Assembly (NCBI GenBank): GCA_004194705.1
Contig: SADC01001204.1
Span: 1,984,001-2,048,000, forward strand
Source: Ditylenchus dipsaci
Lineage: Eukaryota; Nematoda; Chromadorea; Rhabditida; Anguinidae
DNA length: 64,000 nucleotides
Reading direction: 5' to 3'
Notes under the pieces: generated by a model
What the model saw: the letters and a program-made list of their open reading frames with translations, nothing else
Databases searched by the model: none
What the model was told of the DNA's origin: nothing
Position numbers and translations under genes: made by a program
In this document: positions 34,337-45,639 of the stretch, in pieces
How the letters are laid out: the number at the start of each line of letters is the position of its first letter
How positions within the stretch are numbered: the stretch's first letter is position 1

Positions 34337-34770
34337 TAGAGTTGGACCGGAATCGATATTTGGACCGGAACCGGAATTTTAGATTTGTGAAAATCGGAAC
34401 TGGAATTTGATTTTTGTAGAAATCGGAACCGGAATCGGAACCGAAATTTCACTTATGCCGAAACCAAAACCAGAGTCGAAAAAAGGAAGTTTTCGAAATT
34501 AGTCGCTGCCTGTTTACTTGATTTTTTGTATATATTGATATTTAACACGAAAAATTCGTTCAAAAGTTGAAAATACGCGTTTAAAATCAGCCGGGCAAGA
34601 GCAAAATTATGATAGAGTTTGGCTCGGAATTGATATTTGGACCGGAACCGGAATTTTAGTTTTGTGAAAACCGGAACCGGAATTACATATTTTTTCGCGA
34701 CCGGAACCGGATCCAAAAAAGGACCGGAATTCCGGTAAACCGGAAGCAGAATTCCGGTTTAGTTTAATTC
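34337..34770. repeat. Two adjacent GGAACCGGAAT word arrays
   Basis: 34337-34475 begins TAGAGTTGGACCGGAATCGA. 34612-34770 begins AGAGTTTGGCTCGGAATTGA. Both then reiterate GGACCGGAACCGGAATTTTAG. They fit the AGAGTTG header plus word plan, but the closing header was not found. Confidence 0.6.
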
Positions 34771-34805
34771 CGGTTTCACACATTTGAGACTAAAAATTCG
34801 GCTCA

Positions 34806-35048
34806 TGAGAGAAAGACAGGTCTTTGACTTGGTCCCCCTTCTGATTTTTTTTATGATTTTTAAAGATTTAGGTATAGGCAAGGGTATGTTTGGAAAGACT
34901 CAAAAATGCTTCTCGATGTTTAAAAAAGTGAAAAAGACATGTTTGAGTCCGTATTAACATTCGCTGGCCTACCCTTGCCTAAGCTTCAAGCCTGAAAAAT
35001 CACAAAAAATCAACAGGAGAGACCAAGGGAAAAACTTCCATGCTCTCG
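34806..35048. repeat. Hairpin element, CTTGGTCCCCC family, copy with TTAGGCAAGGGTA centre
   Basis: Ends ATGAGAGAAAGACAGGTCTTTG and a diverged inverse (CTTCCATGCTCTCGTAT). Inverted CTTGGTCCCCCTTCTGATTTT / AATCAACAGGAGAGACCAAG arms, then inverted TATAGGCAAGGGTA / TACCCTTGCCTAAG. Confidence 0.75.
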
Positions 35049-35542
35049 TATACAGCCGAAATTTATCGAAAAGGACTCTGCATGCATATAACAAATAGGC
35101 AGACCAGATTTTTACATGCAGTAAGCACATGATTTCATATTTCAGTATTTCTTGAATTCATCCCTAAGGTAAGTTTCTGAACGCATTTTTAAATAAAAAA
35201 GGAAAAGTTTATTGGCGTGAAATGTAAAATAAAAATTAAGTATTTCTATCTTGAAGAGCTTGTAACAAACTGGGCATTGCTGTTGGAACCAAAAAATTTT
35301 GTTTTAGATGAGCTTTTCAATTTGCAAAACATCCTTAAATATATAACGCTGCAAATAGCGACATCAACATTAGACAGAGTTCCTACAGATTGTCCAGCGT
35401 AGTAGATAAGGTTATCACCGGTTATCTAAATTTAAAAAAAAAATTTAATCAGAGTATGGAGAAAAATTTTGATCTAAAGGTAGATAATTTCTAGATTTCG
35501 ATCGTGAGACCTAGGTTATGTGCAAATCTTTTAGCTCGTGCC
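35049..35542. other. Intergenic, no feature seen
   Basis: AT-rich; a 61-codon open frame at 35217-35402 has no recognisable similarity. Confidence 0.4.
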
Positions 35543-35782
35543 CAAAAGGGCATGCCCACGCTAATAAGAGTCGGTGCCCGGGAATTCAAAATTTTTTCCT
35601 AATCATTGAGCATCTGTACGGATTTTTCAACTTTGTTTCTAACAAAACAAGGTCTAGAATTAAATTTTAGGTATGGTTTTGTTAGAAACCAAATTGAAAA
35701 TTCCATACAGAAGTTCAATGATAAGGAAAAAATTTTGATTTCCCAGGCACCACCTCTTATTAGCGTGGGTATGCCCCTTTGA
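35543..35782. repeat. Hairpin element, header AAAGGGGCATACCC, word ACGCTAATAAGAG
   Basis: Ends CAAAAGGGCATGCCCACGCTAA and its inverse (TTAGCGTGGGTATGCCCCTTTG). The centre is the inverted pair TTGTTTCTAACAAAACAAGG / GTTTTGTTAGAAACCAA, also present at 48270-48325. Confidence 0.8.
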
Positions 35783-37239
35783 AGAACATAAACAAACGAT
35801 TTTTTTTTCAAAATTTTATTTCCCCAGCAAATTCATTTCAAACTTGACTATATTTTCAAAATTTGTTTTGTTTACAAAATTAACGCACTTAAAGAACTCT
35901 GCTTTTCCTTATCATCAAAATTACAAGGATTGCATGAGCTCAGGACGGGACGAAGTTATCCTACCTTCACTGCACTTCAATTGTCACTGCTGCAACGGGG
36001 CTCATATCAAATAGAGCGTAACGTTTAAAGTTTGAAATGTAAACAAAAAAATTCGAAAACATTTTCGGCAAAATCCATGTGGTTCCGCACGCATTGAGAA
36101 TTTTCGAAATTTGACAAGGAAGAGACAGGATTTTTAAAATCGCATGTGTGAAAATGAAAATACAAGATCAACATACTGTGTTAAAAGCTAGACTGAAGGC
36201 AGAAGGGAAAATACTGAGACAAATCTCTGCTATAACTGTGAACTTCACAACGCGGTTTTTCTAAGTAAAAAAATGTAAATCTAAAATAAATAATCTTAGC
36301 AAACAATTACTATGTTCAAGATCTTTTTTTCTCTAAGCAATAAGAACAGGTAGGTACTGCATGCCAAAATCATACTGCTAAATCCAATCTTTATGTAAAA
36401 CTGGCACTTTCCTTTGTTTTTAGTCAATAAACAAGTGATCGTAGTGCATAACTTTGCTGAAAAATCAGTATTTTAATTTTGTTTTGGATAAAAATAGATT
36501 ATTATTTGTGGTGTCAACAAATAGGCGTTTTTAGGGTCAGTATACTGTATATGTTCTAATAAGACCGCAACTCTAGGGACCCTAGTCGCAAAGCATAATC
36601 AATTTTTCGCAAATATGTTTTCTGCATTTTATCAACTACTATAAACTCTACTGATTCACTTTTTAGATTTTGGTTGAGCACATTAAAATTTAAAAATGGA
36701 ACTTTTTGTGATAGCTTTTTGAAGATTTCCTGTGACCGTTCATTTCGTTGTTTTAAAAACTTTTTACATATTTTACTCAGTCATGTGCACAAGCCGTAGA
36801 TGGCCTACTAGGCCCGGCCAGACGATAGCCTAGTCAAAAAATTTTCGGCTCGGGCCGGCGGGACCCACCCAGGTAAACGCTATATAGAGTGATCGTTATA
36901 GAGAGACTCAACTGTAGTCAACGAATTTCAAGCATAGTGAACAAATTTCACACAGCTAACATATTTTACATGATTAACAAAATTTTCATAGTCGATATTA
37001 TTTTCATAGTTAACAAATCTTAAAAAGTTAACAGAATTTTTATTAATCAATAAATTTCGGCCGTGACTTTTTCGACCTAGCCCGTTAGAGATTTTGTAAA
37101 TTACGGCCAGGGCCGGTCCGTGCACATGACTGATTTTGCTTCCATACTTTGCATATGATTCTCTAATTCTCTTAAATTTGCCACACTCACGAGTGTAATC
37201 GAGAAAAAAATATTTAGAGTAAAGGTAAAAGTCACAAAC
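35783..37239. other. Intergenic, largely unrecognised
   Basis: Near 36870-36918 is a lone arm of the CAGT family (ATATAGAGTGATCGTTATAG, ending in the inverse of TACAGTTGAG). A TAACA/TTCATAGT-type short direct repeat lies at 36930-37050. Exons for the transmembrane 5-7 part of the neighbouring receptor were sought and not found. Confidence 0.4.
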
Positions 37240-37474
37240 CTGTGGACATGTTTAATGGTAGTTCCAATAAAATGCTTGTACAATTTACCAAATAAACAGC
37301 GAGAATTACGAAACAGCTACACAATATAAACCACTTCCTTTCTCTTTTCCCATATGCTATAGGAAATTTTAAAGCAATACATCTGTCTAATGCCAAGAAA
37401 AAGACTGGAACAGGCAAAGTTCCAACGTAGGAAACAATGAAAATTCCCACACAAAAGAGCACATAAGGTTCGTA

Positions 37475-39387
37475 TCACACCCCCCAAAATTCAAAATCAT
37501 AATCACTTTCGAAATTTCGCGCCAAACATAAAAATTCGAAAAATGGTCAATTTTGGACCCTAATTGTTTTGTATGTCAGATATGATTTTTTAAAACATTT
37601 TTTGTGAAATGCTGTTGACCAAAAATTCCTCATACTCAGGGCTTTCGAATAAGCCATCACGTACCCACAAAACCTGAAGAATTTCAAAAGGACAATTTCG
37701 GTCTGTTAAAAAAGTTCAAACATTTTCTTTAACTGGTTGACTTTATTGAGACCCTAGATTATTTTTTGTCGATTTATTCTCAAACAAAACCGGAGACTTG
37801 AGAGAGGAGTAAATTTCTACATTATGGTACCAAGGAAGTATGCGAAAAATACAAATTTTGGGTGTCTCATACAAAAGTTAGACGGAAAACGCAAAAACCC
37901 CTATTTTTACTCGGAAAAATGCCACTTGTTTGCTTCAAATAGCCTCTAGTTTTAAAAATTCTGGTTTTACAAAAATCGGTCTGGATTTTCGGGTAGAAGA
38001 GATTGTAGGCTTTCTTTTGGTGCATAAAAAAGCCCCAAAAATACAAAATTGGCGTGTCTCATACAAAAATAAATTCAGTGTTTTTTTAGAGCTGAAGATG
38101 GTCTCCACCAGAAGAATGTGTGCTAAGCCTGATGAACTGTCCCTCTCCGAAATTCGTGCAGCCGTGGTCAAAAAAAGATGGGAAAATGACGAAGCAAGAA
38201 AGTTAACCAAAGAAAAGGCTATCGATCGAGCAAAACAAGCAAGGAAAATCCATCTGTGTAAGTTATTTCTTCGTGTTGTACCTATTTTTAAGGCACTTTT
38301 GTTTTAGTGAAGCTAACGAGCAGCGACTGAAGGCTGAATCAAGAGCAGTACTCTCAGCTAAAAGGAAGCAAGCAGCAACAATCAGGTGGAACAGATGAAT
38401 GCGGATGACTATGGCGACAACGATCAAATGGATGACATCGAGCTTGGGCAGGGTGAAAAAGATAGATAGCGTGTGGCTTCCGTCGAGGTAGAACTTTTCT
38501 ACCTGATATAGCACCAATTATGGCGTTTGTCACACACTCGCCCATACATATCTAAATTACTTATTTTTAGCAAGTTCAGAAGACTGCCAGCACTAAACGA
38601 GTCACTACTCCATTCATGACCAGGTATGTAAGGGCCAGAATTCTCGGGACTCAACCTCTGTAGATCGCTATGTAAGTACTTTTGCATACTTTCGTGTCCT
38701 AATGTGAGCTAACCATGACCTTATCCAGGGGTGCTCCGGTTATGGTCGAATTGATAGGCGAAATAGATCCTCTGGAAATTGCGCTCAAAAAGCTCACGGA
38801 CAAACCGATTTCGATCAGCATACCCGCTACCTACCAGATGGAAGTTTCGAAGATTGTGCATTGATGAATTGCAAATTCTTGATGAGTGATGAAGTATCGT
38901 TTGAATATAAATCCTTTGTTTTCTATGGAAATTGGCTGTAAAGATGTTGTAAGGTTGTTTCGTCCAAATATACTTGTTTCCGATTGCCTTTTTTCGCAGC
39001 CTAGTTTGAATCCTTAATAATATTCACAGAATAATTTACTTTTACTTTTTACTTTAAATTTGCTTTAAACGGTCTCTAGTTTTTAAAATTCTGACTTTAC
39101 AAAAATCGGTCTGACTTTTCTGGTTCCTGAATGTACAGGCTACATTTTGAAAATTATTGGAAAATTTTGTGTATGAAATGTTGTTTTGATTTTGATGTAG
39201 AAATTGATGTTAATGTCTACAAAACATTAGCTAAAATTGGTTCTAATTTTGAAAAGAAGTCAAGAAAACATATCCATGTCTTCAAAAAACACGTAAAAAA
39301 GCTATAGCGACAAAAAAACTCTTTTGAATTTCTTGGCGTTTTGTTTATTTTAAAGTAATTATGATTTTGAATTTTGGGGGGGTGTGG
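37475..39387 (+). mobile_element. 1.9-kb TIR element with a spliced passenger-like gene
   Basis: Inverted ends CACACCCCCCAAAATTCAAA (left) and CCACACCCCCCCAAAATTCA (inverse of right), about 35 bp long and running into ATCATAATYAC. The flanks suggest a 3-bp ATA/TAT duplication. A direct repeat of about 45 bp (GGTTTTACAAAAATCGGTCT type) lies near each end (37944 and 39072). The internal plus-strand coding region does not look like a known transposase. It sits inside an exon of a serpentine receptor gene. Confidence 0.7.
38098..38863 (+). CDS. Spliced coding region carried by the TIR element, function unknown
   Basis: Exon 1 (38098-38257) starts MVSTRRMCAKPDELSLSEIR and is strongly charged. It splices (CT|GTGTAAG to TTTTAG) to 38309-38378, EANEQRLKAESRAVLSAKRK, so the N-terminal half is a basic helical or coiled-coil segment. 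An acidic stretch follows in another frame (NADDYGDNDQMDDIELGQ, to about 38469). A further exon near 38572-38622 reads KTASTKRVTTPFMTR. The last begins after a CCAG acceptor at about 38730 and reads GAPVMVELIGEIDPLEIALK, TDKPISISIPATYQ, with a stop at about 38863. The last segment faintly recalls the stretch before aspartic proteases in some gag-pol proteins; that is a guess. No transposase signature was seen. Confidence 0.45.
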
Positions 39388-40121
39388 TATACAGAAGTTT
39401 CTAAAATGAACTTCTCACATTTAAATTGAGTTTTTTTGCTCAGAACTGGGCTTTGAATGCACTGTCTTGAAGAAAATGCCTTGGTCCCAAAAAGCTGACT
39501 TTTTCAAAAAAATTAAGGACTTAAAAGTATTTATTTACATCTTTCCAGGCTTAAGACTGAAACAGCTCAAATTTAGGGCAGCGGGCAATTGTGATCTTGG
39601 GGCTCATAAACTGTAAATAGTGTTTACAAATAAACAACCGGACTCCTTACAGGCCCTCCTTCGGAAAGCATTTCTTTTTCGAAAAATGGGCGGCCGCCAC
39701 CTAAAAACATGTTTTTTATGCGTTTCAGTTGCTAAAACACCGTAAAAACAACTTTCTGGGTGCTTTTGGGAGGAGTACATATAAGGGAGTATAGTCTCAA
39801 ATGTAAATAGTGTTTTTAAGTCATTTTTATACACTAAAAACGATTGAAAAAAATTTCTAACGTTTACTTTACTAAATAACTAAACTTTCAAAAATTATTC
39901 CTTACTAGAATTTGACTTAGCTATTCACAGTTAATACAAAAAGGGCGCCCAGGTACACAAGTGCTGGCAATGGTACTTAAGGACAAATTCATTTTTTACT
40001 GTTTATAGCTTTGAAAAACATGTTCAAGTACGTCTTACGGTGACCTTTACACAGCCCAATTCTAAGCCTAAATTAATTTGTTCCTAAGACAAAAGAGTGC
40101 ATAAATATGTCTTTTGAGATA

Positions 40122-40293
40122 CAGTCAACCCTCGATTTAACGGCCCCTCGATTTAACGGCACCCTCGATTTAACGGCACCGAAAAATAGACCGATTTGGT
40201 CAGCATTGACTAAGATTTAGTCAAAGTGAACACTCGATTTAACGGCACCCCGGACCCGGTCCCTAGGGGTGCCGTTAAATCGAGGGTCGACTG
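40122..40293. repeat. TIR element, header CAGTCAACCCTCGATTTAA, word CGGCACC
   Basis: TA-flanked. The left arm reiterates CTCGATTTAACGGCACC three times, and the right end is its exact inverse (GGTGCCGTTAAATCGAGGGT). Unmistakable member of the CAGT family with its own word. Confidence 0.9.
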
Positions 40294-41154
40294 TACTTGA
40301 CAGAAAATGTTTTACAAAAATCGAGATGAAGTCAAAACTTTAAGAACCATCAGTGTGTATAGAATCTGGAAGTACATACCTGGACTCCAGCCTGAAATAA
40401 TATAAACTGCGTGAGGTACCGATAAGGACGAAAAGAAAATGTGAAATGCTATGTAAATTAGCATAGAATTAGACATGCGTTTAACCACAAAATATTTCGA
40501 ATTGAACTTTAGACGGTAGCACAGAAATGAAAAGAATGTAATTGAAACAAGCTGGCAGCTGAGAATTATTATAATCTGCACAAAATTAAGGTAGTTCAAA
40601 AATGATTTTGAAAACATTTTGGTTTTGGAGGTTTTGAAGCTTTTAAAAAGAAAAAATATAGGAAAGTACTGAACTAATTATGTTAATAAAAAAAATACTT
40701 TTTATACTACCTAGTATGAGGTTAGTCAATAACCTGTAGTACAAAAAAATTCATTAAAACACAACTCAACAATGAAATACAATTTAAAAAAGTTTTATAG
40801 GTGTTTAGAGTCTAGTCAGAGACTGATATTGTATTGTTAAACTCCCGTGGTGTTTAAGAGCATAAGTATTTTTACAAAATTGAATTGCCAAAGACACGTT
40901 TGAGACCACACCGATTAAGAGAAAATTATAACTACCTTAATTTTTAAAAAAAGTTTTGGAGTAAACAAAAATGTAAAAAAGATCTCTGTTTTCTTATAAT
41001 TTTTCGTCTAAGAAGTGTAAATTTCACGAGGAGGTTTCTTGGCAGAAAATGTGTTAAATGACCATACTTGTTGATGAAAATGGGAATTTGGAAAATTCAA
41101 ATGCGCACGGGATACGTTTTTTACTCCAATAATACTGTTTGAATCATGTATTGT
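40294..41154. other. Receptor first exon and upstream flank
   Basis: Contains the first exon of the receptor (40617-40380). Upstream, 41035-41120 is a lone terminal arm of the TTAAAGGACCATAC element family (ACCATACTTGTTGATG, AAATGCGCACGGGATAC). No core promoter element is identifiable. Confidence 0.5.
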
Positions 41155-41322
41155 TGTTAAACCTTGATACAACGAACCCCTGGGAGCCGGCCACGATGTT
41201 CGTTTTATCAAGGGTATACTATAAGTCATTTACGTAATCACAGGCCAAATGAGGCATCAAAAAATGTTCGTTATATCAGGGCTTTCGTTGTATCGAGGGC
41301 TCGTTGTATTGAGGCTGGACTG
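41155..41322. repeat. Degenerate TIR element, word CGTTGTATCGAGG
   Basis: The right end (GAGGCTGGACTGTA) is preceded by reiterated CGTTGTATCGAGGG. The left reads CCTTGATACAACGAACCCC. It belongs to the CAGT family but is strongly decayed on the left. Confidence 0.65.
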
Positions 41323-41361
41323 TATATGGAAATCAAAAAACCAATTACAAACATATGGCCC

Positions 41362-41470
41362 AAATAGCTCACTAGTATAGCGGCGTAGTGTGGTGATTGT
41401 AGATCTCAGGTTCGATTCCCGTCTCTGCTCAGTTATTTTTGATCATTTATGTAAAGAATTAATGAATGAT
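41362..41470 (+). repeat. tRNA-derived SINE-like copy
   Basis: An A-box-like TAGCTCACTAGTATAGC lies about 40 bp before a perfect B-box GGTTCGATTCC, followed by TCTGCTCAGTTATTTTTGATC. The same order occurs on the minus strand at 49225-49533. The cloverleaf stems do not pair well, so this is not a functional tRNA gene. An ATTAAAAATAA tail follows. Confidence 0.65.
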
Positions 41471-41714
41471 TAAAAATAAGCAAAGTAAAAAAAATTTGCA
41501 GACAGCATATGAAGTGCGTTGAGGGGTCAACAGGGTCAACAAAAGGTTCAACATTTGCCAAAAAATTAGAGACACCATTTCTAATTTCTGTTATAACCAT
41601 CTTGTAGAGCTGCAAAAGTTGGCAGGAGGTCCAAAATATCAGATTTGGCACTTCTCCTCAAGAAATTGATATGTTTTGCACTTTAAAAATGTTGACCCCT
41701 AGGGCTTGTCATTT

Positions 41715-42372
41715 AGGCTCGAGTGCCTTATGATGCGGTTGCCCAAAAAGAAGTTTTAACAACTTTTTTGTGCGTTTTAGCTACTGAAACGTGTAGAAAG
41801 CATGTTTTTAGGGCCCGGTCGACAATATTTTGGAAAAAAAAATTTCACCAAAAATCGACTTTTTGCCTTGGGGACCAAGGCAAAGGGTACTAGGGTCTGG
41901 ATGCTTTTTTTTTAAATACATAAGAGTATTCTATCCCGTTTTAGTTACTGGATCTCGGCAAAAGGACTCTCTAAATGGTTCTACCTCGGAATTATGTCTA
42001 AACTAAGTGAGTGCGCGCATCTCTAACTCTCAAGTTCCCTGCGACCCCTTCGGAGGCGTAGGCGGCTTAATTTTCAGGTTTTCAAAAGCGACTCTGGATG
42101 CATAAAAATAATAAATACCAAAATTTTTTTTATGCGGTGGATCCCAGTTAGCAAAACTATGTTCAAATTCCATCTTTTATGGAATCCAGATACCCTCCAG
42201 TACCATCGACCTTGGTCACCCAAGGCAAAAAGTCGATTTTCGGCGAAATTTTTTTTTTCTTAAAATAGTTGACCGTTCCTAAAATAGTTCAAAACACGTT
42301 TCAGCAGCTGAAACGCACAAAAAGTGGTTAAAACCTCTCATTGGGCAACCCCATAATAAGGCACTTTAGCCG
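41715..42372. repeat. 658-bp hairpin, CCTTGGGGACCAAGG type
   Basis: Arms: AGTGCCTTATGATGCGGTTG at left and CAACCCCATAATAAGGCACT at right, with inverted GTGCGTTTTAGCTACTGAAA and AAAATCGACTTTTTGCCTTG blocks inside. Its CCTTGGGGACCAAGGCAAA core relates it to the TTGGTCCCC family. Followed by about 580 bp without a recognised feature. Confidence 0.8.
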
Positions 42373-42954
42373 TCATTTATTGTCTTTGTCAATGTAATTT
42401 TTTATTTCCACCATCCTCAACGGCGGTGATCCTTTAAAATATAAAAAAGGAAATAACTTAACGGTTTTAAAATATGTTTTGTTCCATGACCTATTATCAA
42501 CACCGAAAATCTATTTTTGCAGAGTTGTTCAAAATTAAATTTTGCACCGTAATGTACATACTGTCGTAGAGGTGTCAATAAAGGAGTCTGATTTCATTTT
42601 TATTCAACAATAAAAAGGTTTTAAACTTAATTCTATGTACATTTCATATTTATATTCTTTTCATTATTCACATTTCATATTTTTCCTTTCTTCCGCACTA
42701 CCCCAAAATTCAGTATTTTCCGTTTTTGGCATTGTTATCTACACGCACTTTTTTAAAATCGACTCTGAATCACAGCTCAGATTTCAAGCTTCATTTCGGC
42801 ATGTTTCATGCCAGGAGTCGATTTCAAAAGGTGCGTCAAAAACCCAGTGTCACAAAACCCAAAATACCAGATTTTGGATAGGTGTGGAATAAAAAAAATA
42901 CGTTATAAAGAACTCACAGAAACAACTAAAATTCTAAAAAATAGTGTTAGTATT

Positions 42955-44267
42955 CTACAGATAATAATCCGCGTGTGACCCATAACCTGATCCATAATTT
43001 TCTATTGGATCATGTTCAAAATGGATAGCCAAGCATAAAACAGCTGGAGGTCTAGTGAAAATTTCCCTTCTATCATTGAGAACAGATTCCTTAAAATACA
43101 TAGCCATAATTTTGGCTCCTTTAAACATTTTCGAAAAGTTTTTGATGGCATAAGACGGAACTCTCCTCATAATTTTGTCTGTTTGGCCAAGTATCATTGG
43201 TGCATTATCTAGTATCAATTTTCTCGTGTGCTTGCCCAACCCTGGTAATCCAAGGGCAGTCAGAAAGTCTTCAGATTTATGACCAAATAGATCGATGCCA
43301 AATCCTCCTATATTGCTCATTTTGGAAAAAAATTGTTCGCCAAGTTTCTGAATGTGAACTACCAGAATTTTTTGAGCCTCAGGCACAGCTGCTTGAACCA
43401 GATCAAAAGCTTGCTCTTTCATTACTTCTTTGGTTTTGTCTAGTGTTAGCAGGTTTAAAACTTGCTTGATTCCAAAGCTCAGCACAGCTTCTCTTGCTTT
43501 GCCAGCCAACAAAAGACTCACCACGTTGCTGTGTTGGGAAATTAGGCGTGTCAAATTGTCAGCATCTTTTTTGTTTAGTAGCCCATGTTTGGTTATGAAA
43601 TCAGTAGCATTTTTGGCAGCAACTTCTGACAGTTTATGGATGCACACGGCCACAACTTTTGATACTGTTTCTGCGAAGTTGGTCTGATATTGCTTGCCTG
43701 CAGCAACAACCATTTGAAGAGATTTTTCTTTGACTTTGTCGAGATCAGAATGTTGAGCATGGTTTGCTGTGTTTTCGGTTGACACAAGTTGTAGAGATCT
43801 GTCTTCTTCGTCATTTGGTTTGGAGGAGGATAAAGTTATTCGGCGGGTCTTGCCTTGAAAATGATGCACGTCTTCTGGGTGATCATGTGTGAATTTTCGT
43901 TTTTGCGTTATAATTGAGGGTTGATGCATAGGGTGAGCAGTAATAACAGCTCCTTGAACGTGACTTTTTCCATGAGGATTTATTAGAATGGCTGCAAAAG
44001 ATATTATTATCAATCAAATTTCAATTAGGAAATTTGTAAAAAAAATTGTTAGTTTTTTTTAAGCTAGGTTAAAATTTGGCTGTTTGGTATTGCGTTTAAA
44101 TAAGTATCCCAATATTTTTCGCCGCTAAAGAAACAAAAGCAACAAACAAGATTAAAAAATAGCTTTTTTGTGTGATTTGACAAGAAAGCTAACAAATTAA
44201 TTTCTAGCATTATAAAGCTCTTACTTGCAATAAAAGTTATAGCAGCAAGCAGGAGTATTTTCATCAT
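42955..44267 (-). CDS. Secreted protein of unknown family, 359 aa, intact
   Basis: Two exons: 44267-44225 (MMKILLLAAITFIA, a clear signal peptide) and 43991-42955, joined by a 233-bp intron (A|GTAAGA ... TTTTGCAG|CC). The mature part starts NPHGKSHVQGAV, has a His/Lys-rich stretch (about residues 25-65: HDHPEDVHHFQGKTRR), then a predominantly alpha-helical middle. That middle has repeated amphipathic helices (LSEVAAKNATDFITKHGLL, LISQHSNVVSLLLAGKAREA). A Phe/Gly turn region follows (FGIDLFGHKSEDF), and the tail is NYGSGYGSHADYYL. No cysteine pattern or catalytic motif is evident. This is the longest uninterrupted frame in the window, which argues that it is a real, selected gene. It could be a secreted lipid-binding or matrix protein; I cannot assign a family. 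Confidence 0.85.
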
Positions 44268-45483
44268 CTAGTAAAAAATATAACTTAATGTCATTAGTCG
44301 AAAATGGTTAAATCGTTTAGTTCTAAAAATATAAATTTAGTTAAAATAAATTTAGTTCTAAATATATTTACAGGGGGGGGGACCGGACTGTGACTTCTGG
44401 TGATTTTGATGAATTTTTTATGCGCATATCTTGTATAGCATGCCCAAGTTTCTTTTAAATCGGGCTCCCCAGATCTGAAAGCTAACAAAACTTTTAGTAA
44501 TGATTAATGGCGCAAGACTCAGTTATGAAAAAACATGATGAGGGTGACCCGTGTACCACTTTTTGTGGACCTTCAGAGCTAGGGAGGCACATTTGTCAGG
44601 GACTTTGGCACGCTCTACAATAACACACAGAAAAAACTTTCATCGAAGTTGCTCGAGGTCACAGTCAGGGTCCCTACGTTGTTAACCATAATATTGAGGA
44701 CAAGGTACATAGCACATAACATTTTAATAAACTTCTTTTTTGTGCTCATGATTCAAGTGACAGATGCCACTTGGTACTGCGTTATTGACCCACTTTGAAA
44801 AGCAACTGTGAACAAAGTTACCGCTTATTTTGTAGCCCATACCTCTGTGTTATCCGAGAAGATTCTTGTAAAACTGGCTCAAAAACACAGCTCTAACAAC
44901 ACAATTTTAAACGAAAGAGGTCGTAATTTTTAGAGGTTACATGCAATAGGACACACAAGGGCACTTATTTAGTCCGGGGGGGGCGGCGGTGCGCATTTCA
45001 TAGTTTTTCGAAAATCATGTTCAAAAGTCTCCGAACAAATTTTTATATCCTAAAAAAGTTGATTTTTAATACTTTTCTTAATAAAAAGTCAATTTCTTGG
45101 AAAAAAATTTTGACTAAAATTTGACCGAAATCTTGATTTACCTTGGTCCCCCAAGGCAAAAAGTTAGATTTTAGTCAAAATTACCTTTATCAAAAAATCA
45201 ATCTTTAATTTAGAAAATTGTTTGATATCGATGTTTTTATTGTTTTAAGTGTATAAAAATTACTTAGGAGACTTTTAAACATGATTTACGAATAATTATG
45301 AAATGCGCCCGCGGACTAAATAAGTTCCCACACAAGGACATACAATATGTAAATTTTCTAGATTTTAAGTGATAAATATTTCTTAATTACTCAAATTTCA
45401 ATTCTTTAAATAAATACGAACAGTTAAACAAAAAATAGCAAAATAAGCTATGAAATTAGAATATCCTAAGTATGAATCTTGTA

Positions 45484-45639
45484 TACCGTATTTTCTTTAA
45501 TAATGACCCGGGGTCATTATTTTTCAACCTCTCAAAAATTTCGAAATTGTCAATCAAAAATGGCCTTAACTCTGAAATCCAGGTCAAAAATAAGGGGGGG
45601 TCATTATTAGAGAGGGGTCATTATTAGAGAAATACGGTA
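45484..45639. repeat. TIR element, header TACCGTATTTTCTTTAATAA, word GGGGTCATTATTAGAGA
   Basis: Ends TACCGTATTTTCTTTAATAA and TTATTAGAGAAATACGGTA. The word GGTCATTATT occurs four times. Confidence 0.85.

Larger units (their letters stand above)
37240..40617 (-). pseudogene. Nematode serpentine (7TM) receptor disrupted by a transposon
   Basis: The minus-strand exon 40617-40380 encodes two membrane helices (FVQIIIILSCQLVSITFFSF, then MLIYIAFHIFFSSLSVPHAV) joined by a basic loop. The second exon starts at 39400 (CATTTTAG|AAACTTCT), is cut by the element at 37475-39387, and resumes at about 37471 to 37240. It continues EPYVLFCVGIFIVSYVG (helix 3), a DRY-like LALDRCIALKFPIAYG, then FILCSCFVILAVYLV (helix 4), with a GT donor at 37239. 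If the element and one ATA are removed, the exon reads in frame across the site (ETSVYEPYVLF). The family is chemoreceptor-like (srbc/srx-type is a guess). Helices 5-7 were not found. Confidence 0.7.

Noticed and set aside
39604..39834. 76-codon minus frame as a receptor exon
   Set aside because: No hydrophobic helix pattern, and it lies in repeat-like text upstream of the receptor's second exon.
41395..41435. Functional tRNA gene
   Set aside because: A perfect B-box exists, but T-arm and acceptor pairings fail and no anticodon arm is formed; better explained as SINE-like.
43197..43814. Three frames of 73-90 codons across the 42955-44267 gene
   Set aside because: Shadow frames of the long secreted-protein exon.
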